Shown one piece after another: positions 1 through 7,761 of a stretch of DNA of 10,657 bases. Source of the DNA: Marinilabiliales bacterium (lineage in GTDB: Bacteria; Bacteroidota; Bacteroidia; Bacteroidales; BM523); the NCBI GenBank assembly GCA_002869425.1, contig PKSZ01000244.1, positions 1 through 10,657 of the forward strand, in the 5' to 3' direction. The position numbers were made by a program, and so were the translations under genes. How positions within the stretch are numbered: position 1 is the stretch's first letter; every line of letters begins with the position of its first letter. Below the pieces are notes generated by a model. It searched no databases and had not been told where the DNA came from. It saw nothing but the letters and a program-made list of their open reading frames with translations.

Positions 1-49
1 AACATTATTGAATAAGTGTAGTAAACAAATTGAATTAGAATTAGGATAA
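1..49 (+). CDS. ftsI: C-terminal tail of an upstream gene, probably the division transpeptidase FtsI (PASTA end), partial
   Basis: Reading from base 2, an open frame encodes TLLNKCSKQIELELG and stops with TAA at 47-49. The pattern of a Gly/Thr turn followed by alternating hydrophobic residues ending in IELEL resembles the last beta strand of a PASTA domain. Bacteroidota FtsI-type penicillin-binding proteins often end in such a domain. In this phylum ftsI normally lies directly before murE, which supports the call. Only 15 codons are visible, so the identity rests on position and a short pattern. Another frame (NIIE then stop at 13-15) cannot be ruled out. The gap to the murE start is three bases. 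Confidence 0.5.
   Translation, partial: TLLNKCSKQIELELG
43..46 (+). promoter_or_regulatory. Shine-Dalgarno-like AGGA for the murE TTG start
   Basis: AGGA lies six bases before the TTG at 53-55 and overlaps the end of the preceding frame. It supports the use of TTG as the murE start, because no ATG occurs in that frame until about codon 166, far inside the conserved domains. Confidence 0.5.
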
Positions 50-52
50 GTA

Positions 53-1519
53 TTGAAAAACCTGGATAAAATATTAGCAAGAATTTCTGATATCAGAGTA
101 AAAGGATCATCTGATATTGAAGTTGAGAATGTAGTTTTCGATTCACGAAAAGCACAGGCCGGAGATTTGTTCGTAGCTGTTAAAGGAACACATGCCGATG
201 GACATAAGTATATAGACCAGGTTGTTGCTGCAGGTGTTCAGGCTGTTGTTTGTGAGATATTGCCAGACAACCTCAACAATAAATGCACATACATACAAGT
301 AAGGGATAGTGCTGAAGTGCTAGGACAGATTTCATCAGCTTTTTATGATTACCCGTCTGATAAGCTTAAAATTGTAGGAGTAACCGGCACCAACGGAAAA
401 ACTACAATAGCGTCATTGTTATACGAGCTTTTTAAAGGTCTTGGATATCCCTGCGGATTGCTTTCAACCATTGAAAATAAAATCAATGGAAAAGTAATCA
501 AGTCTACACATACTACCCCCGATGCTGTTCAGATTAATCAATTGATGCACGAAATGGTTGAAAATGGTTGTGAATATTGCTTTATGGAAGTTAGTTCGCA
601 TGCCATTCATCAGCGTAGAATTGCCGGTTTGAACTTCAGTCTGGGCATTTTTACAAATATTACACACGATCATTTGGATTACCATAAAACATTTGATGAA
701 TACATAAAGGCTAAAAAAAGATTTTTTGATGATCTCCCAAAGAATGCCTTTGCTGTTACCAATGTTGATGATAAGAATGGTAACATTATGACTCAAAACT
801 GCAAAGGTAATATTGTTACATATGGTTTAAAAGGCGTTGCAGATTACAAAGCAAGAATCCTGGAAACACATTTTGACGGTACATTGATTCATCTTGACGG
901 AAATGAAATATGGGTGAAATTTATCGGTAGGTTTAATGTGTACAATTTGCTTGCTGTATATGTGGCAGCAGTTAAGTTGGGTATTGAATCTACTGAAGTA
1001 CTTGAGCAGATTAGTAAAATGGAATCTGTGAATGGACGTTTTCAGACCTTGCGTTCATCAGATGGTTTGACTGCTGTTGTTGATTATGCTCACACTCCGG
1101 ATGCATTGCTAAATGTATTAAAAACCATTACAGAAATACGAACTTCTGATAATCAGCTAATAACTGTTGTGGGTGCAGGAGGCGACAGGGATAAAACAAA
1201 GAGACCGGTTATGGCTTCATATGCTGTTGAGTATAGTGATAAAGTAGTGCTTACATCTGATAACCCGAGAACTGAAGATCCTAATGAGATTATAAGTGAA
1301 ATGCGGGAAGGAATATCTCGTGAAGAACGTTCCAAAGTGCTGGAAATAAGCGATAGAAAGGAAGCCATTAAAACAGCATGCATGCTGGCCGGTGAAAATG
1401 ATATCGTGCTTGTTGCTGGTAAGGGGCATGAAACTTATCAGGAAATTAATGGTGTTAGGCATCATTTCGATGATAAAGAAGTAATAAATGAAATATTTAA
1501 AATCAGAGGAGAAAAATAA
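53..1519 (+). CDS. murE: UDP-MurNAc-L-Ala-D-Glu:meso-diaminopimelate ligase MurE
   Basis: This cytoplasmic Mur ligase uses ATP to add the third stem-peptide residue to UDP-MurNAc-L-Ala-D-Glu. The 488-residue length is normal for the family. Visible motifs, in order, are DSRK (30-33, UDP-binding N-terminal domain), the ATP P-loop TGTNGKTT (111-118), STHTTPD (151-157), EVSSHA (179-184), [10 protein letters not shown] (202-211), a Lys in YIKAKK (K221) at the position usually carbamylated, RFNVYN (293-298), DYAHTPD (344-350), DNPR (403-406) and GKGHE (456-460). DNPR is the signature of meso-diaminopimelate-adding enzymes; lysine-adding ones differ at the Arg. The start is TTG: the stop at 47-49 lies just upstream in the same frame, and the N-terminus KNLDKIL fits family starts. 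The gene ends in a TAATG overlap with mraY, suggesting coupled translation. Unlike in E. coli, murF does not follow. Confidence 0.97.
   Translation: MKNLDKILARISDIRVKGSSDIEVENVVFDSRKAQAGDLFVAVKGTHADGHKYIDQVVAAGVQAVVCEILPDNLNNKCTYIQVRDSAEVLGQISSAFYDYPSDKLKIVGVTGTNGKTTIASLLYELFKGLGYPCGLLSTIENKINGKVIKSTHTTPDAVQINQLMHEMVENGCEYCFMEVSSHAIHQRRIAGLNFSLGIFTNITHDHLDYHKTFDEYIKAKKRFFDDLPKNAFAVTNVDDKNGNIMTQNCKGNIVTYGLKGVADYKARILETHFDGTLIHLDGNEIWVKFIGRFNVYNLLAVYVAAVKLGIESTEVLEQISKMESVNGRFQTLRSSDGLTAVVDYAHTPDALLNVLKTITEIRTSDNQLITVVGAGGDRDKTKRPVMASYAVEYSDKVVLTSDNPRTEDPNEIISEMREGISREERSKVLEISDRKEAIKTACMLAGENDIVLVAGKGHETYQEINGVRHHFDDKEVINEIFKIRGEK
1506..1511 (+). promoter_or_regulatory. Strong Shine-Dalgarno GAGGAG before mraY
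   Basis: GAGGAG sits seven bases before the mraY ATG, inside the last codons of murE. It is the clearest purine ribosome-binding site in the window. Most other junctions here have no comparable site and seem to rely on overlap with the preceding stop codon. Confidence 0.6.
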
Positions 1520-2769
1520 TGTTTTATTATTTATTTGAATATTTAAACGATCTTGATTTTCCCGGGGCTGGAGTGTTTCAATACATTTCTTTTAGGGCTG
1601 CGATGGCTATTATTACATCTCTAATTATTTCCCTCCTGTTTGGTAAAAGTATCATTCGGTTTCTTCAAAAGCAGCAAATTGGTGAAACAATCCGGGATTT
1701 AGGGCTGGAAGGACAAATGCAAAAAAAAGGCACACCAACCATGGGTGGAATTATCATTCTGTTGTCCATTTTTATACCCACGATCTTATTTGCACGGCCT
1801 GATAATATATATATAATCCTTATGCTTGTAACAACTGTTTGGCTTGGGTTTATCGGTTTTCTTGATGATTATATTAAAGTGTTTAAAAAAAATAAAGAAG
1901 GCTTAAAAGGAAAATTTAAAGTTGTTGGTCAAATTGGTCTGGGCGTTATTGTAGGTGCTGTATTTTTCTTCAGCGATGATGTGTTGATCAGGGAGAAGGT
2001 TAGCATAGATGAGGGAAATGTGGTGGCAAATGAGATTGTTGAGGGTGATGTTGGTAACCAATCAGCAAGTTCTGTAACCCGGGATATAAAATCAACAAAA
2101 ACAACCATTCCGTTTTTCAAAAACAATGAGTTCGATTATGCCAATTTAATAAGCTTTTTAGGAGAACATAAACATAAATGGGTATGGCTTATATATGTAA
2201 TTGCTGTCATATTCATTGTTACAGCGGTTTCGAACGGCGCAAATATGACTGATGGTTTAGATGGTTTGGCAACAGGTACGTCGGCTATTATTGGGGGTAC
2301 ACTGGGTATATTGGCATATGTGTCCAGTAACTTTATGTTTGCAGATTATCTCAATATAATGTTTATCCCAAATTCCAGTGAACTGGTAATTTTTGCAGCT
2401 GCTTTTATAGGTGCAACAGTAGGTTTTTTGTGGTACAACTCATATCCTGCGCAAGTATTTATGGGAGATACAGGAAGCCTTGCTCTGGGAGGAATAATTG
2501 CAGTATTTGCCATTGTGATTCGAAAAGAACTATTGATCCCTATTTTATGTGGAATATTTTTGATTGAGAACCTTTCTGTAATGCTTCAGGTGAGCTATTT
2601 TAAGTATACGAAAAAGAAGTTCGGAGAAGGAAGGAGGCTTTTCAGAATGGCTCCATTGCATCATCATTATCAAAAGAAGGGATTTGTTGAACCTAAGATA
2701 GTCCTGCGCTTCTGGGTAATAGGAATTTTACTTGCAGTAATAACAATTATAACGCTTAAGCTAAGATAA
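1519..2769 (+). CDS. mraY: Phospho-MurNAc-pentapeptide translocase MraY (lipid I synthase)
   Basis: This polytopic membrane enzyme transfers phospho-MurNAc-pentapeptide from UDP to undecaprenyl phosphate, making lipid I. Family motifs are all present: KKGTPTMGG (69-77), the Mg-associated DDYIK (116-120), NMTDGLDGL (242-250), MGDTGS (315-320) and MAPLHHHY (377-384). About ten membrane segments can be read. At 416 residues it is longer than the roughly 360 of E. coli MraY. The extra length is mainly between the segment at about 135-152 and the one at about 222-240, a loop that by the family topology faces the periplasm. That loop contains a variable acidic part (about 159-182) and then a more conserved part around [10 protein letters not shown] (191-200). 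Similar long loops are known in Bacteroidota MraY. The start ATG overlaps the murE stop by one base, and the stop overlaps the murD ATG in the same way. Confidence 0.97.
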   Translation: MFYYLFEYLNDLDFPGAGVFQYISFRAAMAIITSLIISLLFGKSIIRFLQKQQIGETIRDLGLEGQMQKKGTPTMGGIIILLSIFIPTILFARPDNIYIILMLVTTVWLGFIGFLDDYIKVFKKNKEGLKGKFKVVGQIGLGVIVGAVFFFSDDVLIREKVSIDEGNVVANEIVEGDVGNQSASSVTRDIKSTKTTIPFFKNNEFDYANLISFLGEHKHKWVWLIYVIAVIFIVTAVSNGANMTDGLDGLATGTSAIIGGTLGILAYVSSNFMFADYLNIMFIPNSSELVIFAAAFIGATVGFLWYNSYPAQVFMGDTGSLALGGIIAVFAIVIRKELLIPILCGIFLIENLSVMLQVSYFKYTKKKFGEGRRLFRMAPLHHHYQKKGFVEPKIVLRFWVIGILLAVITIITLKLR

Positions 2770-4106
2770 TGCAGAAACGTCTGGTCATATTGGGTAGTGG
2801 AGAAAGCGGAACCGGAACAGCGGTTTTGGCCAAAATGAAGGGCTTTGATGTTTTTGTATCAGACTTTGGCAGTATAAAGCAGGAATATAAAGAAGTTCTT
2901 GATAAAAACAATATTGCCTGGGAGGAGAAGAGACATTCCGAGGACTTGATTCTCAATGCAACGGAGATTGTTAAAAGTCCTGGTATTCCAGATACTGTAC
3001 CAATGATTTTATCAGCTGCTACAAAGGGAATTCCTGTTGTTTCTGAAATTGAATTTGCGGCACGGTATACTGATGCTAAAATGATCTGTATAACAGGCAG
3101 TAACGGGAAAACGACTACAACTTTACTTACATATCATATATTAAAAAATGCGGGTCTGAATGTTGGCTTGGCAGGGAATGTAGGAAAAAGTTTTGCCTTA
3201 CAGGTTGCAACTGAAAATTACGATTATTTTGTATTGGAGTTAAGTAGTTTTCAGTTGGATGGAATGTACAAGTTTAAGGCAGATATAGCAATCCTGATGA
3301 ATATCACACCTGATCACCTTGATCGCTACGACTATGATTTTAATAAATATGTAGATTCAAAATTCAGGATTCTTCAAAACATGACACATTCTGATTATCT
3401 CATTTATTGTGATGATGATGAGGTAGTTACTCGTGAGCTAAAAAAACGAAAGCCGGATGTAAATATGCTCGGTTTTTCAACTTATCATTCATTGGATAAG
3501 GGTGGTTTTTGTATAAACGAACAATTTAATATAAATCTTTTTAACACATCATTTACTATGTCAACACTTGAATTAGCATTGCAGGGCCGTCATAATGCAT
3601 ATAATTCTATGGCCGCCGGAATTGCCGCATCTGTTCTCAAGATCAGAAAAAAGGTTATCCGCGATTCTCTGGCAGATTTCCAGGGAGTTGAACATCGCCT
3701 CGAACCTGTAATAAAAGTACATGGAATACACTTTATTAATGATTCAAAAGCAACCAATGTAAATTCAACATGGTATGCATTGGAATCTGTTCAGCGCCCT
3801 ATTATCTGGATTTTGGGTGGTGTAGATAAAGGGAATGACTACTCTATGTTGAATGATTTGGTGAAGAGCAAAGTGAAGGCTATCATTTGTCTTGGTATGG
3901 ATAACAATAAGATATTGGAGGAGTTCACAGATATTGTTCCAACAATAACGGAAGCCGGTAGCATGATTGAAGCAGTTCGTAAAGCATATTATCTCGGTCA
4001 TAATGGAGATACTGTGTTGTTATCACCTGCATGTGCGAGTTTTGATCTGTTTGATAATTACGAGGACCGTGGTCACCAGTTTAAGGCAGCAGTGAGAGAA
4101 TTATAG
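2769..4106 (+). CDS. murD: UDP-MurNAc-L-alanine:D-glutamate ligase MurD
   Basis: This cytoplasmic ATP-dependent ligase adds D-Glu, the second stem-peptide residue. It is 445 residues, the usual size. Visible are an N-terminal Rossmann-type GSGESGTG (9-16), KSPGIP (69-74), the P-loop TGSNGKTTTT (109-118), ELSSFQL (157-163), NITPDHLDRY (178-187), a Lys at 198 in YVDSK matching the carbamylated-lysine position, GRHNAYN (273-279), the C-terminal domain INDSKATN (323-330), GGVDKG (350-355) and SPACASFD (419-426). The set SPACASFD plus DSKATN separates MurD from the other Mur ligases in this cluster. The ATG overlaps the mraY stop (TAATG) with no convincing ribosome-binding site, so translation is probably coupled. 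One base separates its TAG stop from ftsW. Confidence 0.97.
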   Translation: MQKRLVILGSGESGTGTAVLAKMKGFDVFVSDFGSIKQEYKEVLDKNNIAWEEKRHSEDLILNATEIVKSPGIPDTVPMILSAATKGIPVVSEIEFAARYTDAKMICITGSNGKTTTTLLTYHILKNAGLNVGLAGNVGKSFALQVATENYDYFVLELSSFQLDGMYKFKADIAILMNITPDHLDRYDYDFNKYVDSKFRILQNMTHSDYLIYCDDDEVVTRELKKRKPDVNMLGFSTYHSLDKGGFCINEQFNINLFNTSFTMSTLELALQGRHNAYNSMAAGIAASVLKIRKKVIRDSLADFQGVEHRLEPVIKVHGIHFINDSKATNVNSTWYALESVQRPIIWILGGVDKGNDYSMLNDLVKSKVKAIICLGMDNNKILEEFTDIVPTITEAGSMIEAVRKAYYLGHNGDTVLLSPACASFDLFDNYEDRGHQFKAAVREL

Positions 4107-4107
4107 A

Positions 4108-5295
4108 ATGGAACAGACTGATGTAAATATCAGGAAAATAACCCGTAAGTACTTCAAGGGAGACAGGGTTATCTGGGGCGTGATTTTAGCATTGTCGCTA
4201 TTTTCACTATTGGCTGTTTATAGCTCAACAGGTACGCTTGCATATAAATATCAGTCTGGAAATACTCTATACTACTTTATCAAACATTTTTCGTTTTTGC
4301 TTTTCGGTATTGCGGTTGTGTTTTTTGCACATCTTGTTCCACACAGGTACTATTCACGATTAGCGCAACTGTTGTATTATGTTTCTATTCCTCTTTTGGT
4401 GTTGACATTGATAATGGGAACAAATCTCAACGAGGCTAGTCGATGGCTTACACTTCCTGGTGTTGGCATTTCTTTTCAAACATCCGATTTGGCAAAGCTT
4501 GCCTTAATAATGTACCTGGCGCGGTTGCTTTCACAAAAACAAGATCAGATAAAAGATTTTAAGGAGGCTTTCAGACCTTTGATGATTCCAATTATTATTA
4601 CATGCGGACTTATATTGCCAGCCAACTTTTCAACTGCAGCTATTTTGTTTGTTACCAGCTTAACTATATTGTTTTTTGGAAGAATAAATATTAAGTATTT
4701 ATTGTCGCTTATTGGAATTGGTGGAATAGCGTTTGCTTTTTTTGTGCTGATTGTGTTTAGTCTTCCTGAGGAGCTTCAGGATAGTTTCAGAGTGGGTACC
4801 TGGAAAAGCAGGATTGAGAGCTTTGTAAACAGTTCCGATGAAGACAATTATCAGGCTGAACAAGCAAAAATAGCCATTGCAACCGGTGGTATAACAGGAA
4901 AATTGCCGGGTAACAGTACGCAAAGGAACTTTCTTCCTCATCCTTACTCTGATTTTATATTTGCTATTATAGTTGAGGAATATGGCTTATTGGGTGCTGT
5001 GGTTGTAGTGCTTCTATATTTAATTCTTTTGTATAGAGCAGGTGTTATCGTGAAAAAAACCAATAGTCAGTTCGGAGCTTTTGTGGCCATTGGCCTTACA
5101 TTTAGTTTGGTGTTTCAGGCAATGATCAATATGGCTGTGGCTGTAAATTTGTTTCCTGTAACAGGACAAACCTTGCCATTTATAAGTATGGGAGGTACGT
5201 CAATATTATTTACAAGTACAGCTTTGGGTATTATTTTAAGTGTAAGCAGAGCTGAAGAAAATACTGAAGAAAATGAAGAACCAGCAAAAGAATAA
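4108..5295 (+). CDS. ftsW: SEDS-family septal peptidoglycan glycosyltransferase FtsW
   Basis: This integral membrane protein of about ten helices polymerises lipid II into glycan at the septum together with its partner transpeptidase FtsI, apparently encoded just upstream of murE. SEDS features visible are NEASRWL (108-114), DLAK (127-130), a 270s-280s stretch NFLPHPYSDFIFAII in which D282 matches the catalytic Asp of FtsW/RodA, EEYGLLG (290-296) and NLFPVTGQTLPFISMGG (347-363). Placement between murD and murG favours FtsW over RodA. The segment usually written QPDLGT reads PANFST here (171-176), with Asn for Asp. The protein ends in a short acidic cytoplasmic tail (about 382-395). The last 23 bases overlap murG in another frame. 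Confidence 0.95.
   Translation: MEQTDVNIRKITRKYFKGDRVIWGVILALSLFSLLAVYSSTGTLAYKYQSGNTLYYFIKHFSFLLFGIAVVFFAHLVPHRYYSRLAQLLYYVSIPLLVLTLIMGTNLNEASRWLTLPGVGISFQTSDLAKLALIMYLARLLSQKQDQIKDFKEAFRPLMIPIIITCGLILPANFSTAAILFVTSLTILFFGRINIKYLLSLIGIGGIAFAFFVLIVFSLPEELQDSFRVGTWKSRIESFVNSSDEDNYQAEQAKIAIATGGITGKLPGNSTQRNFLPHPYSDFIFAIIVEEYGLLGAVVVVLLYLILLYRAGVIVKKTNSQFGAFVAIGLTFSLVFQAMINMAVAVNLFPVTGQTLPFISMGGTSILFTSTALGIILSVSRAEENTEENEEPAKE
5252..5274 (+). repeat. 11-base direct repeat with 12-base period at the ftsW/murG overlap
   Basis: CTGAAGAAAAT occurs at 5252-5262 and again at 5264-5274. In the ftsW frame this gives two copies of a four-codon unit, (A/T)-E-E-N. The last two bases of the second copy are the first two of the murG ATG, and its GAAGAAA supplies a purine-rich stretch before that start. 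It looks like a small in-frame duplication. Confidence 0.75.
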
Positions 5296-6391
5296 TTTAC
5301 GAATTATAATTAGTGGTGGTGGCACAGGTGGACATATCTTTCCTGCAATTGCTATCGCAAATGCCCTTAAAAGGGTTGACGAAAATATAGAAATACTTTT
5401 TGTGGGTGCAAATGGACGCATGGAGATGGAGAAGGTGCCTGCTGCAGGTTATGATATTAAAGGCCTTCCCATTACCGGTTTGCAACGTAAGCTGTCTTTT
5501 AAAAATGTTATTCTGATATTTAAGTTATTGGCAAGTTTGTCAAAAGCCAAAAGAATTATCCGGTCTTTTAAACCTCATGCTGCTGTAGGAGTAGGGGGAT
5601 ATGCCAGTGGTCCTGTGTTAAGAGTTGCAGAGAAAAAGGGTATACCATGTCTGATACAGGAACAAAACAGTTTCCCTGGTGTGACGAACAAATTGCTTGC
5701 AAAAAATGCAAAAAAGATATGTGTTGCATATGAAGGTATGGATCGTTTTTTTCCAAAGGAAAAAATTATCATTACAGGTAATCCTGTAAGACAAGACTTG
5801 GTAAATTTGAATGATAAAAAGGAAGACGGGCTAAGGTATTTCGGACTTGCAGGAAATAAACGAATTCTATTGATTGTGGGAGGAAGTCTAGGTGCAAGAA
5901 CCTTAAATGAAAGTCTTCTGGAGAACCTGGATGAACTAATTAAGAATAAGGTGCAGGTAATATGGCAAACCGGAAAGTCTTATTTTAAGTCCGCAAAGGA
6001 TGAGTTGTCAAAATACAATACAAAGGATGTCAAAATTTTTGATTTCATAGCCAGAATGGATCTGGCGTATTCGGTTGCAGACCTTGTCGTTTCGCGAGCT
6101 GGAGCCATTACCATTTCTGAACTATGTATTGTTCGTAAACCGGCGATACTTGTGCCTTCACCAAATGTTTCTGAAGATCACCAAACAAAAAATGCAATGG
6201 CATTGATCAATTTAAATGCTGCAATGATGGTGTCGGATGCGGATGCAAAAGAAAAGCTTGTTGGTGAGGCAATTAAGCTGATAAAGGATGATTTCAGATT
6301 GCAGGCTTACATTGAAAATATTAGCAAAATGGCGGTAAAGAATTCAGCCGATATTATTGCGAATGAAATTTTGGAGATGATTAATAAATAA
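5273..6391 (+). CDS. murG: UDP-GlcNAc:lipid I N-acetylglucosaminyltransferase MurG
   Basis: This membrane-associated GT-B glycosyltransferase adds GlcNAc to lipid I on the inner face of the membrane, producing lipid II for FtsW. The 372 residues match the family. The N-terminal acceptor domain shows GGGTGGHIFPA (15-25, catalytic-region His21), GVGGYASGP (106-114) and QEQNSFPG (129-136). The C-terminal UDP-GlcNAc domain shows GNPVR (169-173), GGSLGA (203-208), SRAGAITISE (274-283) and PSPNVSEDHQTKNA (295-308). The ATG at 5273 lies inside the ftsW end, after a purine-rich GAAGAAA. The first ten residues (MKNQQKNNLR) are a polar lead into the first beta strand, so the start is plausible although not proven. 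The stop forms a TAATG overlap with murC. Confidence 0.97.
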   Translation: MKNQQKNNLRIIISGGGTGGHIFPAIAIANALKRVDENIEILFVGANGRMEMEKVPAAGYDIKGLPITGLQRKLSFKNVILIFKLLASLSKAKRIIRSFKPHAAVGVGGYASGPVLRVAEKKGIPCLIQEQNSFPGVTNKLLAKNAKKICVAYEGMDRFFPKEKIIITGNPVRQDLVNLNDKKEDGLRYFGLAGNKRILLIVGGSLGARTLNESLLENLDELIKNKVQVIWQTGKSYFKSAKDELSKYNTKDVKIFDFIARMDLAYSVADLVVSRAGAITISELCIVRKPAILVPSPNVSEDHQTKNAMALINLNAAMMVSDADAKEKLVGEAIKLIKDDFRLQAYIENISKMAVKNSADIIANEILEMINK

Positions 6392-7761
6392 TGAGAATAG
6401 CCTCTGTAGATCGGGTATATTTTGTGGGTGCCGGGGGTATCGGTATGAGTGCACTTGCACGCTATTTTCTGTTGATGAAAAAAAGTGTTGCAGGGTATGA
6501 TAGAGCCCGTACCCAATTAACAGATTCTTTAATAGAAGAAGGTGTAGAAATACATTATGAAGATGATATTTGTAAAATTCCTCAGGAGTATTGTAATCCC
6601 GAAGGAACATTGGTTGTTTATACGCCTGCGATATCATTAAATAACAGTGAACTAAGTTATTTTAGCAATGGGGGATTTGTCCTGAAAAATCGAGCTGAAG
6701 TTCTTGGGATGGTTACAAAATCTTCAAAAGGTATTGCCGTAGCAGGTACGCATGGTAAAACAACAACATCAACATTGATTGCTCATTTATTGAAATCTGG
6801 TAATGTGCCAGCAAGTGCATTTTTGGGAGGTATTTCTCGAAATATTAATAGTAATTTCTATTTTTCTGATCATGAGGAATATGTTGTTGTTGAAGCCGAT
6901 GAATACGTTAGAAGTTTTTTGCAATTAACACCCTGGTTGTCAATTATTACCTCTATAGATCCTGATCATTTGGATATTTACGGGGCTTTTGATGAAATAA
7001 AAAGGTCATTTAATTTGTTTGTCAAACAGACCGACAATAGCGGTTTGGTGATTGTAAATCAAAGAGTTAGGCAGCTTTTGGAAAGCTCAGGCGTGAAGAT
7101 GATGACTTATGGGTTAGAATCATCAGCAAATTATTATGCCAGAGACATTCAGGTAAGTGATGGAAAATATTCCTTTATTTTTGAAGGCCCGGACATTACC
7201 ATAGAGAATCTTGAGATGGGACTTCCCGGAAGGTTTAATGTTGAAAATGCAGTTGCTGCGGTTGCTGCGGCAATTCATGCAGGTAGCTCTCCAAAGCTAA
7301 TAAAGAGTGCGCTTAAATCTTTTAAAGGAAGTAAAAGAAGGTTTGAAACCATTCTTTCAACCAATAACCATGTTTACATTGATGATTATGCACATCATCC
7401 CGAGGAATTAAAAGCTTGTATATCTGCAGCAGTCGAGATGTTCCCCGGAAAGCGAATAGCTGGCATTTTTCAGCCGCATTTATTTTCACGAACAAAAGAT
7501 TTCTATAAAGAATTTGCTCGGGAACTTTCAAAACTGGATCTGGTTTATCTTCTGGATATTTATCCTGCGAGAGAAATGCCCATTCCTGGTATAAGTTCAT
7601 CAATAATATTTGATGAAATAGTAGATGCACAAAAGGTTATGTGCTCCAGAGAGAATATTTTAGATGTATTGGATAAATCTAAGTTTGACGTATTGTTAAG
7701 CATTGGTGCTGGAAATATTGATACGATTGTTGAACCTATTACAAAATTTCTTGATAGTTAA
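6391..7761 (+). CDS. murC: UDP-N-acetylmuramate:L-alanine ligase MurC
   Basis: This cytoplasmic ATP-dependent ligase adds L-Ala, the first stem-peptide residue, to UDP-MurNAc. It is 456 residues, normal for the family. Visible are the Rossmann motif GAGGIGMS (13-20), the P-loop AGTHGKTTT (118-126), VEADEYVRSF (167-176), SIDPDHLDIYG (188-198), GRFNVENA (280-287), DDYAHHPEEL (331-340), QPHLFSRTKDF (361-371) and GAGNID (439-444). DDYAHHP and QPHLFSRT mark MurC; the related recycling ligase Mpl is less likely given the dcw context and the FLQLTP after the EADE motif. One oddity is Val173, where family members usually have Asp (EADE-x-D). The codon is GTT, one base from GAT. Both ends are TAATG overlaps, with murG upstream and ftsQ downstream. 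murB does not follow, unlike in E. coli. Confidence 0.96.
   Translation: MRIASVDRVYFVGAGGIGMSALARYFLLMKKSVAGYDRARTQLTDSLIEEGVEIHYEDDICKIPQEYCNPEGTLVVYTPAISLNNSELSYFSNGGFVLKNRAEVLGMVTKSSKGIAVAGTHGKTTTSTLIAHLLKSGNVPASAFLGGISRNINSNFYFSDHEEYVVVEADEYVRSFLQLTPWLSIITSIDPDHLDIYGAFDEIKRSFNLFVKQTDNSGLVIVNQRVRQLLESSGVKMMTYGLESSANYYARDIQVSDGKYSFIFEGPDITIENLEMGLPGRFNVENAVAAVAAAIHAGSSPKLIKSALKSFKGSKRRFETILSTNNHVYIDDYAHHPEELKACISAAVEMFPGKRIAGIFQPHLFSRTKDFYKEFARELSKLDLVYLLDIYPAREMPIPGISSSIIFDEIVDAQKVMCSRENILDVLDKSKFDVLLSIGAGNIDTIVEPITKFLDS

Noticed and set aside
1805..1815. AT dinucleotide run resembling a promoter -10 or a repeat tract.
   Set aside because: It is inside conserved mraY coding sequence (Asn-Ile-Tyr-Ile) with no matching Bacteroidota -33 element seen.
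1721..1892. A8 runs in mraY (1721-1728 and 1885-1892), with similar runs in ftsA (8567-8574 and 8630-8637), as possible phase-variable or programmed frameshift sites.
   Set aside because: All lie in intact essential genes at Lys-Lys codons in an AT-rich genome. No alternative frame continues usefully and no stimulatory structure is apparent.
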